64,000 bases of DNA from Rhizobium tibeticum (GTDB lineage: Bacteria > Pseudomonadota > Alphaproteobacteria > Rhizobiales > Rhizobiaceae): the NCBI RefSeq assembly GCF_900110205.1, contig NZ_FOCV01000016.1:88501-152500 (forward strand). Reading direction: 5' to 3'. Of this stretch, positions 34,868 through 43,091 are shown one piece after another. Under the pieces are notes generated by a model that was not told the DNA's origin, did no database searches, and saw only the letters and a list, made by a program, of their open reading frames with translations. The position numbers and the translations under genes are program-made. The stretch's first letter is position 1, and every line of letters begins with the position of its first letter.

Positions 34868-35396
34868 ACCCGGTGCATCATCGCGCTGCTGCTGGCATGC
34901 GCGGCGCTGCTCGGCGCGCGGATCAGCCTGCGTTCGGCACTCTTTCGGTGCTTGCAGTTGGTTTTCTGGTTGCATCCGCCAAGACGGCCTTCGTCGATGC
35001 CGCAAATGAACTGAAGACGTCGGCTGCTCGCCTCGTCCTGCTTGACCGCATATTGACGGCAGTATGGAACTGACACGGCGCAGGCACGCGAGAGGTTTGC
35101 GAAGCTGGTAAAGGCTCGTATCGCGCAGGTTTTTGGAGGCGCCAGCCGGCGAGGCTCTCGGGAGGGAAGCAACCGCCTTCCTGGTAGTGCTGACGTTCTG
35201 GCTGATCGTGATCTTTCTCACATTCGGCCTTTTGTCGCCCTATAACGGCACGGTCATATCAATCATTGTCGCTTGCGCTCTGTCTGCCGGAGGTGCGGTG
35301 TTCATCGTCAACGATATGGCCCACCCTTGCGGAGGCCTGATCTATGTTTCGGATGAGCCTTTGCGTATCGCCCTGTCGCGGATGGGGCGCGGTTGA
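34868..35396 (+). pseudogene. Degenerate DUF4239 (bestrophin-like) membrane protein
   Basis: Family sequence is found in pieces and in different frames. One piece is LLLACAALLGARISLRSALF (about 34880-34945). Then TLSVLAVGFLVASAKTAF and ELKTSAARLVLLDRILTA (34940-35070), then in another frame TDTAQARERFAKLVKARIAQ (35065-35135). Finally FLVVLTFWLIVIFLTFGLLS with VACALSAGGAVFIVNDM and the C-terminus to 35396. The N-terminal helix and a central stretch are missing. At least two frame changes and one deletion make this a dead gene. Confidence 0.7.
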
Positions 35397-35433
35397 TCGC
35401 CCCGCAGCAGTCGGTCTCAACACACAGCGTGGA

Positions 35434-35631
35434 TCAGTGCGTCGCCGCGCGCTTCTTGGAGGCCGCGAGAATGTAGTCGTCGGCAATATCCGCGATCGCC
35501 ATGGCGATTTCGGTCGACGAGAAGCCGACCAGTTTTTCGCCCTGAATGATCTGGTATACGGCTTCCTCTATCTTTTCACGGCAGGCAGAAAGCCTGTCGG
35601 CGTGGCTGATAACTATAGGACGTAATTCCAT
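35434..35631 (-). CDS. Small hypothetical protein (65 aa)
   Basis: ATG 35631 (MELRPIVISHADRLSACREK) was chosen with GGGG 9 nt upstream; a frame from 35658 adds nine residues with no signal. The protein is soluble and probably helical (KIEEAVYQIIQGEKLVGFSS, TEIAMAIADIADDYILAASK). Similar short proteins occur in rhizobia but I cannot name a family. A long AT-rich leader lies upstream. Confidence 0.6.
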   Translation of the reverse strand: MELRPIVISHADRLSACREKIEEAVYQIIQGEKLVGFSSTEIAMAIADIADDYILAASKKRAATH

Positions 35632-36101
35632 GGCACTTACCCCCGGTCGATGCGGCACACACGTTCTTGATGTGCGTTGAATGTTGATTTTGGTTAAGCA
35701 AGTGAAGGTCGCGACATCCGTGATGTTATTGAACGATGCCCCACTATCGCGATTTCAGCTAAAAAGCCGCCTACAGCCTCCGCAAAGACGGCGCCAAAGC
35801 TTCAACTTAACCGTGCCTGGACTATAGTCACAAAAATCTGGAACAGCTTGTGAAATCGACGTGACACTACCATGGATAGAGCATTCGAAATATATACTGC
35901 CCAAGGTCGGCAATATTTGCAGAGATCTTGCTTCTCGATGCATCGGGTCTGGCTGAATTTCCCCGGCGTCGGTAAAAATCGCAACGCCACAGCAAAATGT
36001 GTTGGCATCAGCAATTAGCTTCTTGAATAAATTTACTCTTGGTTGTATTTTTTGTAAATCTCATCATAATGCCAGTCTGACACGAGGAAACGGGGGATGC
36101 C
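35632..36101. other. AT-rich non-coding region upstream of the YcaO/TfuA operon
   Basis: About 470 nt between two divergent genes, markedly richer in A/T than its flanks from about 35690 on. Open frames on the minus strand (61-70 codons) look accidental. It probably holds the promoters of the 65-aa gene and of the operon starting at 36102. I did not find a confident -35/-10 pair or operator. Confidence 0.5.
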
Positions 36102-36545
36102 ATGAAGGCCAAAACTCCAAACGCTATTGATGCCTATGTGGGTGAGCGTGTCAGGTTAAGGCGGAAGCTACTTGGTTTGAGCCAGGTTAGCCTATCGGAA
36201 TCCTTAGGCATTACGTTCCAACAGCTGCAAAAATACGAAAAGGGCGTCAACCGCATAGGCGCGAGCCGGCTGCAGCGCATTGCAGAAGTCCTTGGCGTGC
36301 CTATCGGCTTCTTTTTCGATGAACAGACGGCGCAGACAGCGGGCCTGCGGTTGAGCGCCGATACCGACGAAGTTGCGCATTTCATCGCTTCGAAGGAAGG
36401 TCTGGCGCTGACGCGGGCCTTCATCGCGATCGAAGATCCGAATGTTCGTCGAAAGCTGCTGGCCCTTGCAAGGAGCCTTGGCTCCACGCAATCGGTCACG
36501 GATGAGCGTGAGGGCTGGGAACGGGTGGACGAAACAAGAGGATAG
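36102..36545 (+). CDS. XRE-family regulator, PraR-like, first gene of the YcaO/TfuA operon
   Basis: A 147-aa paralogue of the regulator at 25353 with the same layout: MKAKTPNAIDAYVGERVRLR, HTH LGLSQVSLSESLGITFQQLQ and KYEKGVNRIGASRLQRIAEV, then FIASKEGLALTRAFIAIED. Its stop (36543-36545) is 3 nt before the GTG start of the SARP/TPR regulator, so the two are surely co-transcribed. Given the position it probably controls its own operon and the downstream peptide-modification genes. Confidence 0.87.
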   Translation: MKAKTPNAIDAYVGERVRLRRKLLGLSQVSLSESLGITFQQLQKYEKGVNRIGASRLQRIAEVLGVPIGFFFDEQTAQTAGLRLSADTDEVAHFIASKEGLALTRAFIAIEDPNVRRKLLALARSLGSTQSVTDEREGWERVDETRG

Positions 36546-36548
36546 CCG

Positions 36549-38384
36549 GTGCTGCGTCTCCAAACATTTGGCGAACTGCGTCTGACGGATGAGGCGGGCA
36601 ATGCCGTCGGCTATCCCGCCAAGGCGCTGTTGACGATGGCCTATCTCTTCACATGCACGGGGCACGCCCTCACCCGCCAAGAGGTCGCTGCGTTCCTATG
36701 GTCGGATGCCGAGCCCGATCAGGCCGGCCTCAATCTGCGTAAGCTCATCTCCCGTATTCGCCAGATCGATGACAGTGAGGCCGCGCCACTTAAGATTACC
36801 TCAGCGTCGATCGAACTGCAGGCGGGCCTCCTTTCCGTTGATGTTGAGATATTCGATGAGGCAAGGCCGCTGATGGATAGGCTGAAAGCCAGCAGCGACC
36901 TACTTCAGCGTGATTTCGCCGGCAATGTTCGCTCAGCAAGCAAGGCGATCGACAGCTGGATCGCGCGGGAGCAGCGCAGCCACAGGGTCAAGTTGCGGCA
37001 GATGCTCTTGGAGGCGGCGCCGTCTGCACAGGGCGCCGACGACTACCGAACTGTCTCCGGCGCTGCCTTGCAGTTGCTCGAGCAGGACCCAAGCGACGAG
37101 CCGCTTCGGGCGATCCTTCGCGGACTGCCTGGCGTTGCTGGCCCGGACGTGCTGGCGCTGAGCGACAGGCAAACGCGGAACTATGTGGTACCGGCGGAGG
37201 TGCAGAATGCAAACCGCCTGGAGCCCGAACCCCGGCCTGCGTCGAGCCTGCCGCGCCTGGTTTTGCTTCCTCCGACATCACAGGGCGGCGTCGTGGGGCT
37301 CTCGCTTGCCGGTGCGCTGATCGAGGATGTCACGATCGAGTTATGTGCGCTCAGGAACATTTCCATCGTCGCACCGCATACAGCCGAGCAAATTCGCCGC
37401 GACTCCGACAAAGCCGCCGTTATCGCTCGTCACTCTATCTCCTATCTCCTTGATACGAGACTTTCAGGCGAAGGTCTGTATGCTCAGCTTGTCTATTTTC
37501 CCACCGATGAAATCATCTGGGCGACCCGCTTTCCCATGACCGCTGCAACGCTGCCGACCCAGCGACGGCTCATTGCTGAGCACCTATCATCCTCTGTCGC
37601 GGATGAACTTGCCAGGAACGAGCAAGCTCGGCTGAGCTTGGAAGCCAATCCGCAGTGCTATCACGCCTATCTCGTTGGTGCGAGCCTTATGGGCAAGCTG
37701 ACGTTGCCGCACATTCGCAGGGCGAGAGCGGCGTTCAAGGAGGCGTTGAAATACAATCAGGACTTTTCGCCGGCGTTTACCGGCCTGGCACGGACCTATA
37801 CCAGCGAGTGGCTGGTGACGGCCCAGGGCAATGAGGAACTGTTGGGCCTTGCTGAGCAGAATGCGTTGAAGGCAATAGAGCGCGACGATGGTTTCGCCAG
37901 CGGCTACCGCGAACTCGGCGTGACAAAGCTCTATCTCGGCGACGTTGACGAGAGCGTGGCAGCCCTTAGCCACGCGGAGGAACTGAGCCCGCATTTTGCC
38001 GACGTGATCTACAGCCACGCTGACACGCTGGTGCATGCCTCACGTCCGAAGGAGGCGTTGACAAAGATCCAGAAGGCGATCTCGCTGAATCCCTTATCCC
38101 CGGACAGCTATCTTTGGTGTGCCGCCGGCGCAAGCTATTTTCTCGAGCAGTACGACGACGCCATCGCCTATGTGGAAGCCATGAAGGACAAGGCGCCGGC
38201 CCACCGCATTGCTGCTGCGAGTTGTGCAATGATTGGCGATCGCAGGCGTGCGCAGTTCTATCGGCAGCGTGCGGAAACGCTGAACCCGGTCTTCGATGTA
38301 GAAAAATGGCTCTCGGTCGTGCCCTTCAAGGAGCAATGGCAGAAGGATCTCTACAGAGAGGGGCTTTTGAAAGCTGGATTTTGA
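36549..38384 (+). CDS. SARP-like transcriptional regulator with C-terminal TPR repeats
   Basis: A 611-aa protein starting at GTG 36549 (MLRLQTFGELRLTDEAGNAV). Residues 1-100 resemble the winged-helix N-terminus of SARP/BTAD regulators (LTRQEVAAFLWSDAEPDQAG, LNLRKLISRIRQI). Residues about 100-200 look like a bacterial transcriptional activator helical region (LLEQDPSDEPLRAILRGL). A FlgO/CyaA-like segment follows (about 235-345, SLAGALIEDVTIELCALRNI). Residues about 370-600 are TPR repeats (AFKEALKYNQDFSPAFTGLA). It is cytoplasmic. It lies between the XRE gene (3 nt) and the small peptide gene (20 nt), so it is probably the operon's activator. The pseudogene at 5191 is a remnant of a related protein. 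Confidence 0.8.
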   Translation: MLRLQTFGELRLTDEAGNAVGYPAKALLTMAYLFTCTGHALTRQEVAAFLWSDAEPDQAGLNLRKLISRIRQIDDSEAAPLKITSASIELQAGLLSVDVEIFDEARPLMDRLKASSDLLQRDFAGNVRSASKAIDSWIAREQRSHRVKLRQMLLEAAPSAQGADDYRTVSGAALQLLEQDPSDEPLRAILRGLPGVAGPDVLALSDRQTRNYVVPAEVQNANRLEPEPRPASSLPRLVLLPPTSQGGVVGLSLAGALIEDVTIELCALRNISIVAPHTAEQIRRDSDKAAVIARHSISYLLDTRLSGEGLYAQLVYFPTDEIIWATRFPMTAATLPTQRRLIAEHLSSSVADELARNEQARLSLEANPQCYHAYLVGASLMGKLTLPHIRRARAAFKEALKYNQDFSPAFTGLARTYTSEWLVTAQGNEELLGLAEQNALKAIERDDGFASGYRELGVTKLYLGDVDESVAALSHAEELSPHFADVIYSHADTLVHASRPKEALTKIQKAISLNPLSPDSYLWCAAGASYFLEQYDDAIAYVEAMKDKAPAHRIAAASCAMIGDRRRAQFYRQRAETLNPVFDVEKWLSVVPFKEQWQKDLYREGLLKAGF

Positions 38385-38404
38385 CACCAACGAAAGGGAA
38401 CATC

Positions 38405-38620
38405 ATGTCAAGGGCAGTTGTATTTGGTATCGCAGGGGATGCGACGCTTTGGATTGCGGATCTCGACGCGGGAACCGTCAAGCAACTCGATGCCGCAGCC
38501 GGTGAACTGGCGAAGGTTGCCGACCTGCGCAAGGCGGGCGCCACCGTCGTCAAGAAGGTGGACTTCGCGGTTGCGGTCTCGACCGCGAAAGCGGCGTTCT
38601 CCGGTCACGTCGAAAGTTGA
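38405..38620 (+). CDS. Cysteine-free 71-aa peptide, candidate substrate of the YcaO/TfuA pair
   Basis: A 71-residue protein (MSRAVVFGIAGDATLWIADL ... FSGHVES) with AAAGGGA 7 nt before the ATG. It is Ala/Val/Lys-rich, has no Cys, a single Trp, and a C-terminal part KKVDFAVAVSTAKAAFSGHV. It has no signal peptide or membrane helix. It lies 20 nt after the SARP/TPR gene and 9 nt before the extended ycaO frame, the usual place for a RiPP precursor. The lack of Cys argues against thiazole formation and fits backbone thioamidation or Ser/Thr modification. It could instead be a small accessory or leader-binding protein. Function is inferred from position only. Confidence 0.55.
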   Translation: MSRAVVFGIAGDATLWIADLDAGTVKQLDAAAGELAKVADLRKAGATVVKKVDFAVAVSTAKAAFSGHVES

Positions 38621-38629
38621 GAGCGCACG

Positions 38630-39820
38630 CTGACCGCGCGTAGACTTGCCGCCTATTGCGACCGCACGGTTCCACCATCCGAAACCCTTTTTCGAACCGC
38701 GCCATTTCTTGCGGATTTCGGCATAACCCGCGTCGCCCGCCACACCGGTCTGGACAACATCGGCATCCCAGTGTGGTGTGCTTATGTCCCAAACGGGCGT
38801 TCCGTTGCGATCGCACAGGGTAAGGGGTTGACGGATGACGACGCCAAGGCTTCGGCCGTCATGGAAGCGCTGGAGCGCGTCGTTGCCAACAGACCAGCCG
38901 TTCCGACGTTACGCACGTCGGCTCGTGATCTGCGGGCAGCGGGTTTTGCTTTTGATACGCTTGCCTGCCTGATCGGCCGTCACGAGGGCGATATTCGGCT
39001 GGATGAACCGGTTGACTGGGCGCTCGGCAAGGATCTCCTGACCGATCGGGAGATTTATGTTCCCGTCGATGCGGCGCTTCTGGATCGAACGCGCCGCAAC
39101 CGCTTCTGGATGTCGTCCGATGGCCTCGCCTCCGGCAATACCCCGCAGGAGGCCGTTTTGCACGCGGTTCTGGAGCGTATCGAGCGCGACGCATATTGCC
39201 TTTGGCAGATCGGAAGCGAAGCGGATCGGTTAGCGCGTTGTATTGATCCGGTGAGCTTCAATGATCCACTGGTGGATGAACTCGGGTCAAAGATTGAGGC
39301 GGCAGGGCTGGCCATGCGACTGTTTGACATGACGAGCGACATTGCCGTTCCCTGTGTCACGGCCGTACTCGGGCCCTCGAAGCGACGCGACAGCAACATT
39401 CGCTTTGTTGAAGTGACGGGAGGCAGCGGCGCGCACCCGTCGCCTGTTCGGGCGGCCGTTCGGGCAATGACCGAGGCCGTTCAATCGCGGATCACCTACA
39501 TCAGTGGCGCACGCGATGACTTGTCGCAGGACGTGTTTCAAAGGCTCGCGCCCCCCGAGACCGTACGCGCCCTCGATGCCATGCCGGTCGTTTGCAACGT
39601 TATTGCGGCCTCACAGCGGCACGGCGTCGGACCGCACCTCGATGAGGTCCTCAATGCTTTGCGTGAGCGAGAAATCGCGCCAGTCATCGCGCTACCGCTC
39701 AGCGATCGTGCTCTTCCGTTCCATGTCGTTAAAGTCTTCATTCCCGGGCTCGAAAATCCCGAGGGCGCTCGGGCGCGTCGCTTTGGCGCCCGCGCGATAG
39801 CAAAGGCGGTGTTCTCATGA
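38630..39820 (+). CDS. YcaO-domain peptide-modifying enzyme
   Basis: The first conventional start is GTG 38771 (349 aa), but clearly YcaO-like sequence continues upstream in frame (RTAPFLADFGITRVARHTGL, then DNIGIPVW) back to CTG 38630. The upstream stop is that of the peptide gene. I therefore annotate 396 aa with a CTG start. YcaO ATP-site motifs are present: KGLTDDDAKASAVMEALERV, GNTPQEAVLHAVLERIERDA and AVRAMTEAVQSR. YcaO enzymes phosphorylate the peptide backbone amide to form azolines or thioamides. No ThiF/E1-like partner or azoline dehydrogenase is near; TfuA follows with a 4-nt overlap, which in other systems goes with thioamide formation. Confidence 0.88.
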   Translation: MTARRLAAYCDRTVPPSETLFRTAPFLADFGITRVARHTGLDNIGIPVWCAYVPNGRSVAIAQGKGLTDDDAKASAVMEALERVVANRPAVPTLRTSARDLRAAGFAFDTLACLIGRHEGDIRLDEPVDWALGKDLLTDREIYVPVDAALLDRTRRNRFWMSSDGLASGNTPQEAVLHAVLERIERDAYCLWQIGSEADRLARCIDPVSFNDPLVDELGSKIEAAGLAMRLFDMTSDIAVPCVTAVLGPSKRRDSNIRFVEVTGGSGAHPSPVRAAVRAMTEAVQSRITYISGARDDLSQDVFQRLAPPETVRALDAMPVVCNVIAASQRHGVGPHLDEVLNALREREIAPVIALPLSDRALPFHVVKVFIPGLENPEGARARRFGARAIAKAVFS

Positions 39821-40518
39821 AAGTCGTCTTTGTCGAGCCGAGCCTTTCTGACGCAGCAGATCTCGTGGGTGATGAGATCACCATATGCCCGCCTGCCGTC
39901 CAAGGCGACGTGCTGGCCGCTGTGCAAAAGGGTGCGCGGGTGATCGGTGTCATCGATGGCGGCTTCGAATATACAGCGCCCGTGTGGCACAAGGAAATCC
40001 TCTATGCACTTTCGCGACAGGTCCGCATGTTCGGAGGTGCAAGTATGGGCGCGCTACGCGCTGCCGAATGTGGGATCTTCGGTATGGTCGGCGTTGGCCG
40101 CATCTACCGCGAGTATGCAACGGGGGTGACTGTCGACGACGCCGATGTAGCGCTACTGCATGGACCGATCGAGTTAGCATACAAGGCGTTGACCGTTCCA
40201 TTGGTCAATGTCAGGGCGACTCTCGATGCGTTAGAGAGCGGGCAGATGCTCAGGCATGAGCATCGCGTGGAGCTCGAAAAAGCTGCGGGTAATTTGTTCT
40301 TCAAGATGCGAACCTGGAGCGCGATCGTGGAAAGTGCGGATGTTTCGGCAGAGAAACAGGCGTTGCTGTCGCTGCTGCGATCGAACGAGGTCGATCAGAA
40401 GCGTGCCGACGCTCTCGCCGTTCTTGATGCGGTTCTTTCGGCAGACGATCACCCCCCGTCCCTGAGCGAACGAGCGTGGCAATTCAACGAGACTTTTGTC
40501 TTGGCGGAAAAACAATAA
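39817..40518 (+). CDS. tfuA: TfuA-like protein
   Basis: A 233-aa protein whose ATG overlaps the ycaO stop (ATGA). It has the TfuA core: MKVVFVEPSLSDA at the N-terminus, IGVIDGGFEYTAPVWHKEIL near residue 45, VRMFGGASMGALRAAECGIF near 70 and GRIYREYATG near 95. TfuA was first described beside the trifolitoxin genes of Rhizobium. TfuA partners of YcaO enzymes are thought to supply sulfur in making thioamides. The conserved GASMGALRAAE segment is intact. Confidence 0.92.
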   Translation: MKVVFVEPSLSDAADLVGDEITICPPAVQGDVLAAVQKGARVIGVIDGGFEYTAPVWHKEILYALSRQVRMFGGASMGALRAAECGIFGMVGVGRIYREYATGVTVDDADVALLHGPIELAYKALTVPLVNVRATLDALESGQMLRHEHRVELEKAAGNLFFKMRTWSAIVESADVSAEKQALLSLLRSNEVDQKRADALAVLDAVLSADDHPPSLSERAWQFNETFVLAEKQ

Positions 40519-40626
40519 TTTGGAGATTGCGGCACGGAATGCAACAAGAAGGTGTGTCACGTGTTTTTCACGGGCCTTTTGCGCGTGTGCTGAATATTCT
40601 CTCGCCTGTTCGAGGGGAGAACAGAG

Positions 40627-40878
40627 ATGAGCGCAGCATCGACAGACAGACAGATCGACCTGGCTAGCAGTGAGCGATCTTCAGACGAGTTGGATGAACT
40701 CGTCGCCCTGGCGCGCATGATCGCTTACGCAAAATATGCGGCCGAAGATGTTGATCTGGTGGGCGCAATGCACTGTCTCGGCCTGGCGCTCAACGAGGTT
40801 CTGCGTGAAATTGGCGACGGTCCGCATGAGGGATTGGCGGATGTGTTGTTTTCAAACAGGACGTCGTCCTTGAACTGA
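40627..40878 (+). CDS. Small hypothetical protein (83 aa) downstream of tfuA
   Basis: Starts at ATG 40627 after GAGGGGAGAACAG. The protein is soluble and helical: RSSDELDELVALARMIAYAK, YAAEDVDLVGAMHCLGLALN, EVLREIGDGP. I do not recognise a family. It lies 108 nt after tfuA in the same direction and before a terminator, so it may belong to the same transcript or be an independent small gene. Confidence 0.6.
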   Translation: MSAASTDRQIDLASSERSSDELDELVALARMIAYAKYAAEDVDLVGAMHCLGLALNEVLREIGDGPHEGLADVLFSNRTSSLN

Positions 40879-40897
40879 CATGACCCGCACGGGCCGG

Positions 40898-40934
40898 GGC
40901 CGGCGTGGCGTGCGCCGGCCTATGTCAGTTTTTT
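40898..40934 (+). terminator. Rho-independent terminator
   Basis: 8-bp stem GGCCGGCG / CGCCGGCC with a 7-nt loop, followed by TATGTCAG and six T residues. It closes the YcaO/TfuA region and overlaps the 3' end of the convergent acetyltransferase gene. Confidence 0.65.
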
Positions 40935-41366
40935 CGAATAGACACAGAGCTTCTCGGACTGCTGATAGTCATTGCTCTTGTAGTACTCCGCAACGCCGCC
41001 GGTGCTGCGAGAGACGAGCCACACGTGCACATAACCCATGATGCGCGCTTCCTCCTCTAATCGATTCAATAGCCGGGACCCGATTCCGCAGCGCTGGTGC
41101 TGCGGCCTTATCGCTATTTCCGCAACGTGAATCCCGCGACCCATCACAGATGTGTGCGGGAGGCCGAAGGCGAAGCCTATCGGCCGCTCTGCGTCGGATG
41201 CCGCGACAGCCATGCACATCGGCGTCGTTGTCAGTTCGTCTATGCGAAAGATTGCGTTCTGGATGGACCATTCTTCGTGCCAGGGCGGCTTGGCGTAGGC
41301 CTGAACGATGATATCGGCGCTCTGGAGCGCCTCGTCCCGGGTCATGCGTCGATAAATGATCGGCAT
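40920..41366 (-). CDS. GNAT-family N-acetyltransferase
   Basis: A 148-aa enzyme starting MPIIYRRMTRDEALQSADII. It has the GNAT acetyl-CoA-binding motif A AEIAIRPQHQRCGIGSRLL (Q/R-x-x-G-x-G, residues about 85-105) and a C-terminal YYKSNDYQQSEKLCVYSKKL segment. The acceptor substrate is unknown. It is transcribed toward the YcaO/TfuA operon and shares its terminator, so a link to peptide modification or self-protection is possible but speculative. Confidence 0.85.
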   Translation of the reverse strand: MPIIYRRMTRDEALQSADIIVQAYAKPPWHEEWSIQNAIFRIDELTTTPMCMAVAASDAERPIGFAFGLPHTSVMGRGIHVAEIAIRPQHQRCGIGSRLLNRLEEEARIMGYVHVWLVSRSTGGVAEYYKSNDYQQSEKLCVYSKKLT

Positions 41367-41701
41367 CTATTCACTGTCGCCACCGTTGCGCATGACACGC
41401 TTTGTGGCGCCTTCCTGTTCATTCTACCCCACGACGTTAAAGCACAGGCCTGACGGGCCGTGTTGTGACTTCATCGTGACACGCGCTTTGCGCGAAGGCC
41501 GACGCTGAAACGACGGGGTTTTTTGCTTCGTGTATTCGCATCTGCACGCCAACGTTGAACTCGACGGCGTGCTGCGCGGAACGATGTCGGCGGCCTCTCC
41601 TTGACACCAAACGAAAGTGACTTAATCTAATCGTCGGATCTGGATGCTCGATGTGTGGAGGCAATGGGCTCGGACCGGATCCTGACCAGGGAGGAAATAG
41701 G
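41367..41701. other. Intergenic region upstream of the mannoside importer operon
   Basis: 335 nt between the divergent acetyltransferase and binding-protein genes. It contains a sigma70-type promoter (listed separately). I see no gene or other clear repeat. Confidence 0.5.
41601..41628 (+). promoter_or_regulatory. Sigma70-type promoter for the mannoside importer operon
   Basis: TTGACA at 41601-41606, 16-nt spacer, TAATCT at 41623-41628. Transcription would start near 41635, about 65 nt before the GTG start of the binding-protein gene. Confidence 0.5.
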
Positions 41702-43003
41702 GTGAGGAACAAGGCAATCACGCTTGCACTTGCTGCCAGCACGATGTTCACGCTGCCGCAGCTCAGTATGGCCCAAGACACCATCACAGGTGACATCGTC
41801 GGCAAACCCGATGCGCCAAATAAGATGGTTTTCCGCATGACCACGGATGGCCCGCGCAACAACGAACCGGCTTATGCGCAAGGCTATAGCAAACTGTTCA
41901 ACGACTTCATTGCCAAGCGTCCCGATTGGCAAATCGAGCTGCAGATGATGTCCGGCGACATCGGGCAGGAGCAAGCGCGCATGCTCGAGCAGGCGAAGTC
42001 GGGTCAGGCTCCGGACTGCGCAGCGGTCGACTCCTTCGTGCTGCCGCTGTTTAAGAAGGCCGGCGTCCTTCAATCCTTCTCGCCCTACTTCAGCAAGGAT
42101 GAGATTGCTCAACTGTTTCCATTTATCCGTGATGGCATAACTGGCGCCGATGGCAACATCTATGCGTGGTGGTGGTCGACGGATCTGCGTGTCCTCTATC
42201 GCAATAAGGAAATCGTTCCGGATGCTCCCCAGACATGGGATGAGCTGAAGAAGGCGGCATTGTCATCTGTCGAACAGGGCATGGAAGGCATTCTGTTCAA
42301 TGGTAGCCGCTACGAAGGAACGACCTTTGACTGGCTGGCGAATTTCTGGGCACAGGGCGGCAAGCTGGTCGATGACCAGGGTAAGCCAATCTTCGGCGAA
42401 GGCGAAAACCGCGAGAAGTTCATCAAGGCCGTCAACTACTATCGCGGCCTGGTTGAGTCCGGGGCGGCGCCAAAGCGCGTCGCGACGCTTGGCAGCTACG
42501 ACGACTTCAATGCTGCCGCGGCGGCGGGCACGACGGCACTCTTCGTCGGTGGCAACTGGCAATATGCCCAGCTGAAGACGGCCCTCGATCCGGAAGAATT
42601 CGCGAAGTGGAGTTTCTCTCCGCTTCCCGGACCGACGGCGGATCTGCGCTCGACCGGTACGGGCGGCTGGACCGTCGCCGCGTTCAGCAAAGACCCGGCC
42701 AAGATCAAGGTCTGCGCTGACCTTGCCCGCGAGGTCTATATGGGCCCGGCCAACGCGCTGCAGGAGCAACTGCCCACACGCGCTGACCTCTACGACAAGT
42801 ACGAGGTCTTTTCGAGCGAGGCAAACAAGACATTTGCTGCCGCCCTCAAGGTTGGCCAGGCAAGACCCGGGGCGCCGGTCTATCCGGAGATCTCGAACCA
42901 GATCCAGATCATGATGGGAAAGGTGTTGACAGGCACACAGGCGACGGAAGCCGCAGTGGACGAGGCTTTCAGCGCTTCGCTCAGCGCCTTCAAGCGAAGC
43001 TGA
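41702..43003 (+). CDS. Sugar ABC transporter substrate-binding protein (mannoside operon)
   Basis: A 433-aa protein. GTG 41702 was chosen because GGGAGGAAATAG precedes it and a signal peptide follows at once (RNKAITLALAASTMFTLPQL, cut after SMAQ). It is a family 1 binding protein: FRMTTDGPRNNEPAYAQGYS near the start, the cleft segment DGNIYAWWWSTDLRVLYRNK and GGNWQYAQLK later. First gene of an operon with two permeases and an alpha-mannosidase, so the ligand is probably a mannose-containing oligosaccharide (inference). Confidence 0.9.
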   Translation: MRNKAITLALAASTMFTLPQLSMAQDTITGDIVGKPDAPNKMVFRMTTDGPRNNEPAYAQGYSKLFNDFIAKRPDWQIELQMMSGDIGQEQARMLEQAKSGQAPDCAAVDSFVLPLFKKAGVLQSFSPYFSKDEIAQLFPFIRDGITGADGNIYAWWWSTDLRVLYRNKEIVPDAPQTWDELKKAALSSVEQGMEGILFNGSRYEGTTFDWLANFWAQGGKLVDDQGKPIFGEGENREKFIKAVNYYRGLVESGAAPKRVATLGSYDDFNAAAAAGTTALFVGGNWQYAQLKTALDPEEFAKWSFSPLPGPTADLRSTGTGGWTVAAFSKDPAKIKVCADLAREVYMGPANALQEQLPTRADLYDKYEVFSSEANKTFAAALKVGQARPGAPVYPEISNQIQIMMGKVLTGTQATEAAVDEAFSASLSAFKRS

Positions 43004-43091
43004 GCGAGCGATCGGTGGCGCAGAGCCCCTCATCTGCGCCACCGGTCACGACTGGACGTCATCCTTCTTGGACAATGGACCGGACTGACCG

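Noticed and set aside
41578..41602. GGAAC-N18-TT as an EcfG promoter for the mannoside importer
   Set aside because: It is about 100 nt from the start, lacks G before TT, and the TT belongs to a better sigma70 -35 box TTGACA.
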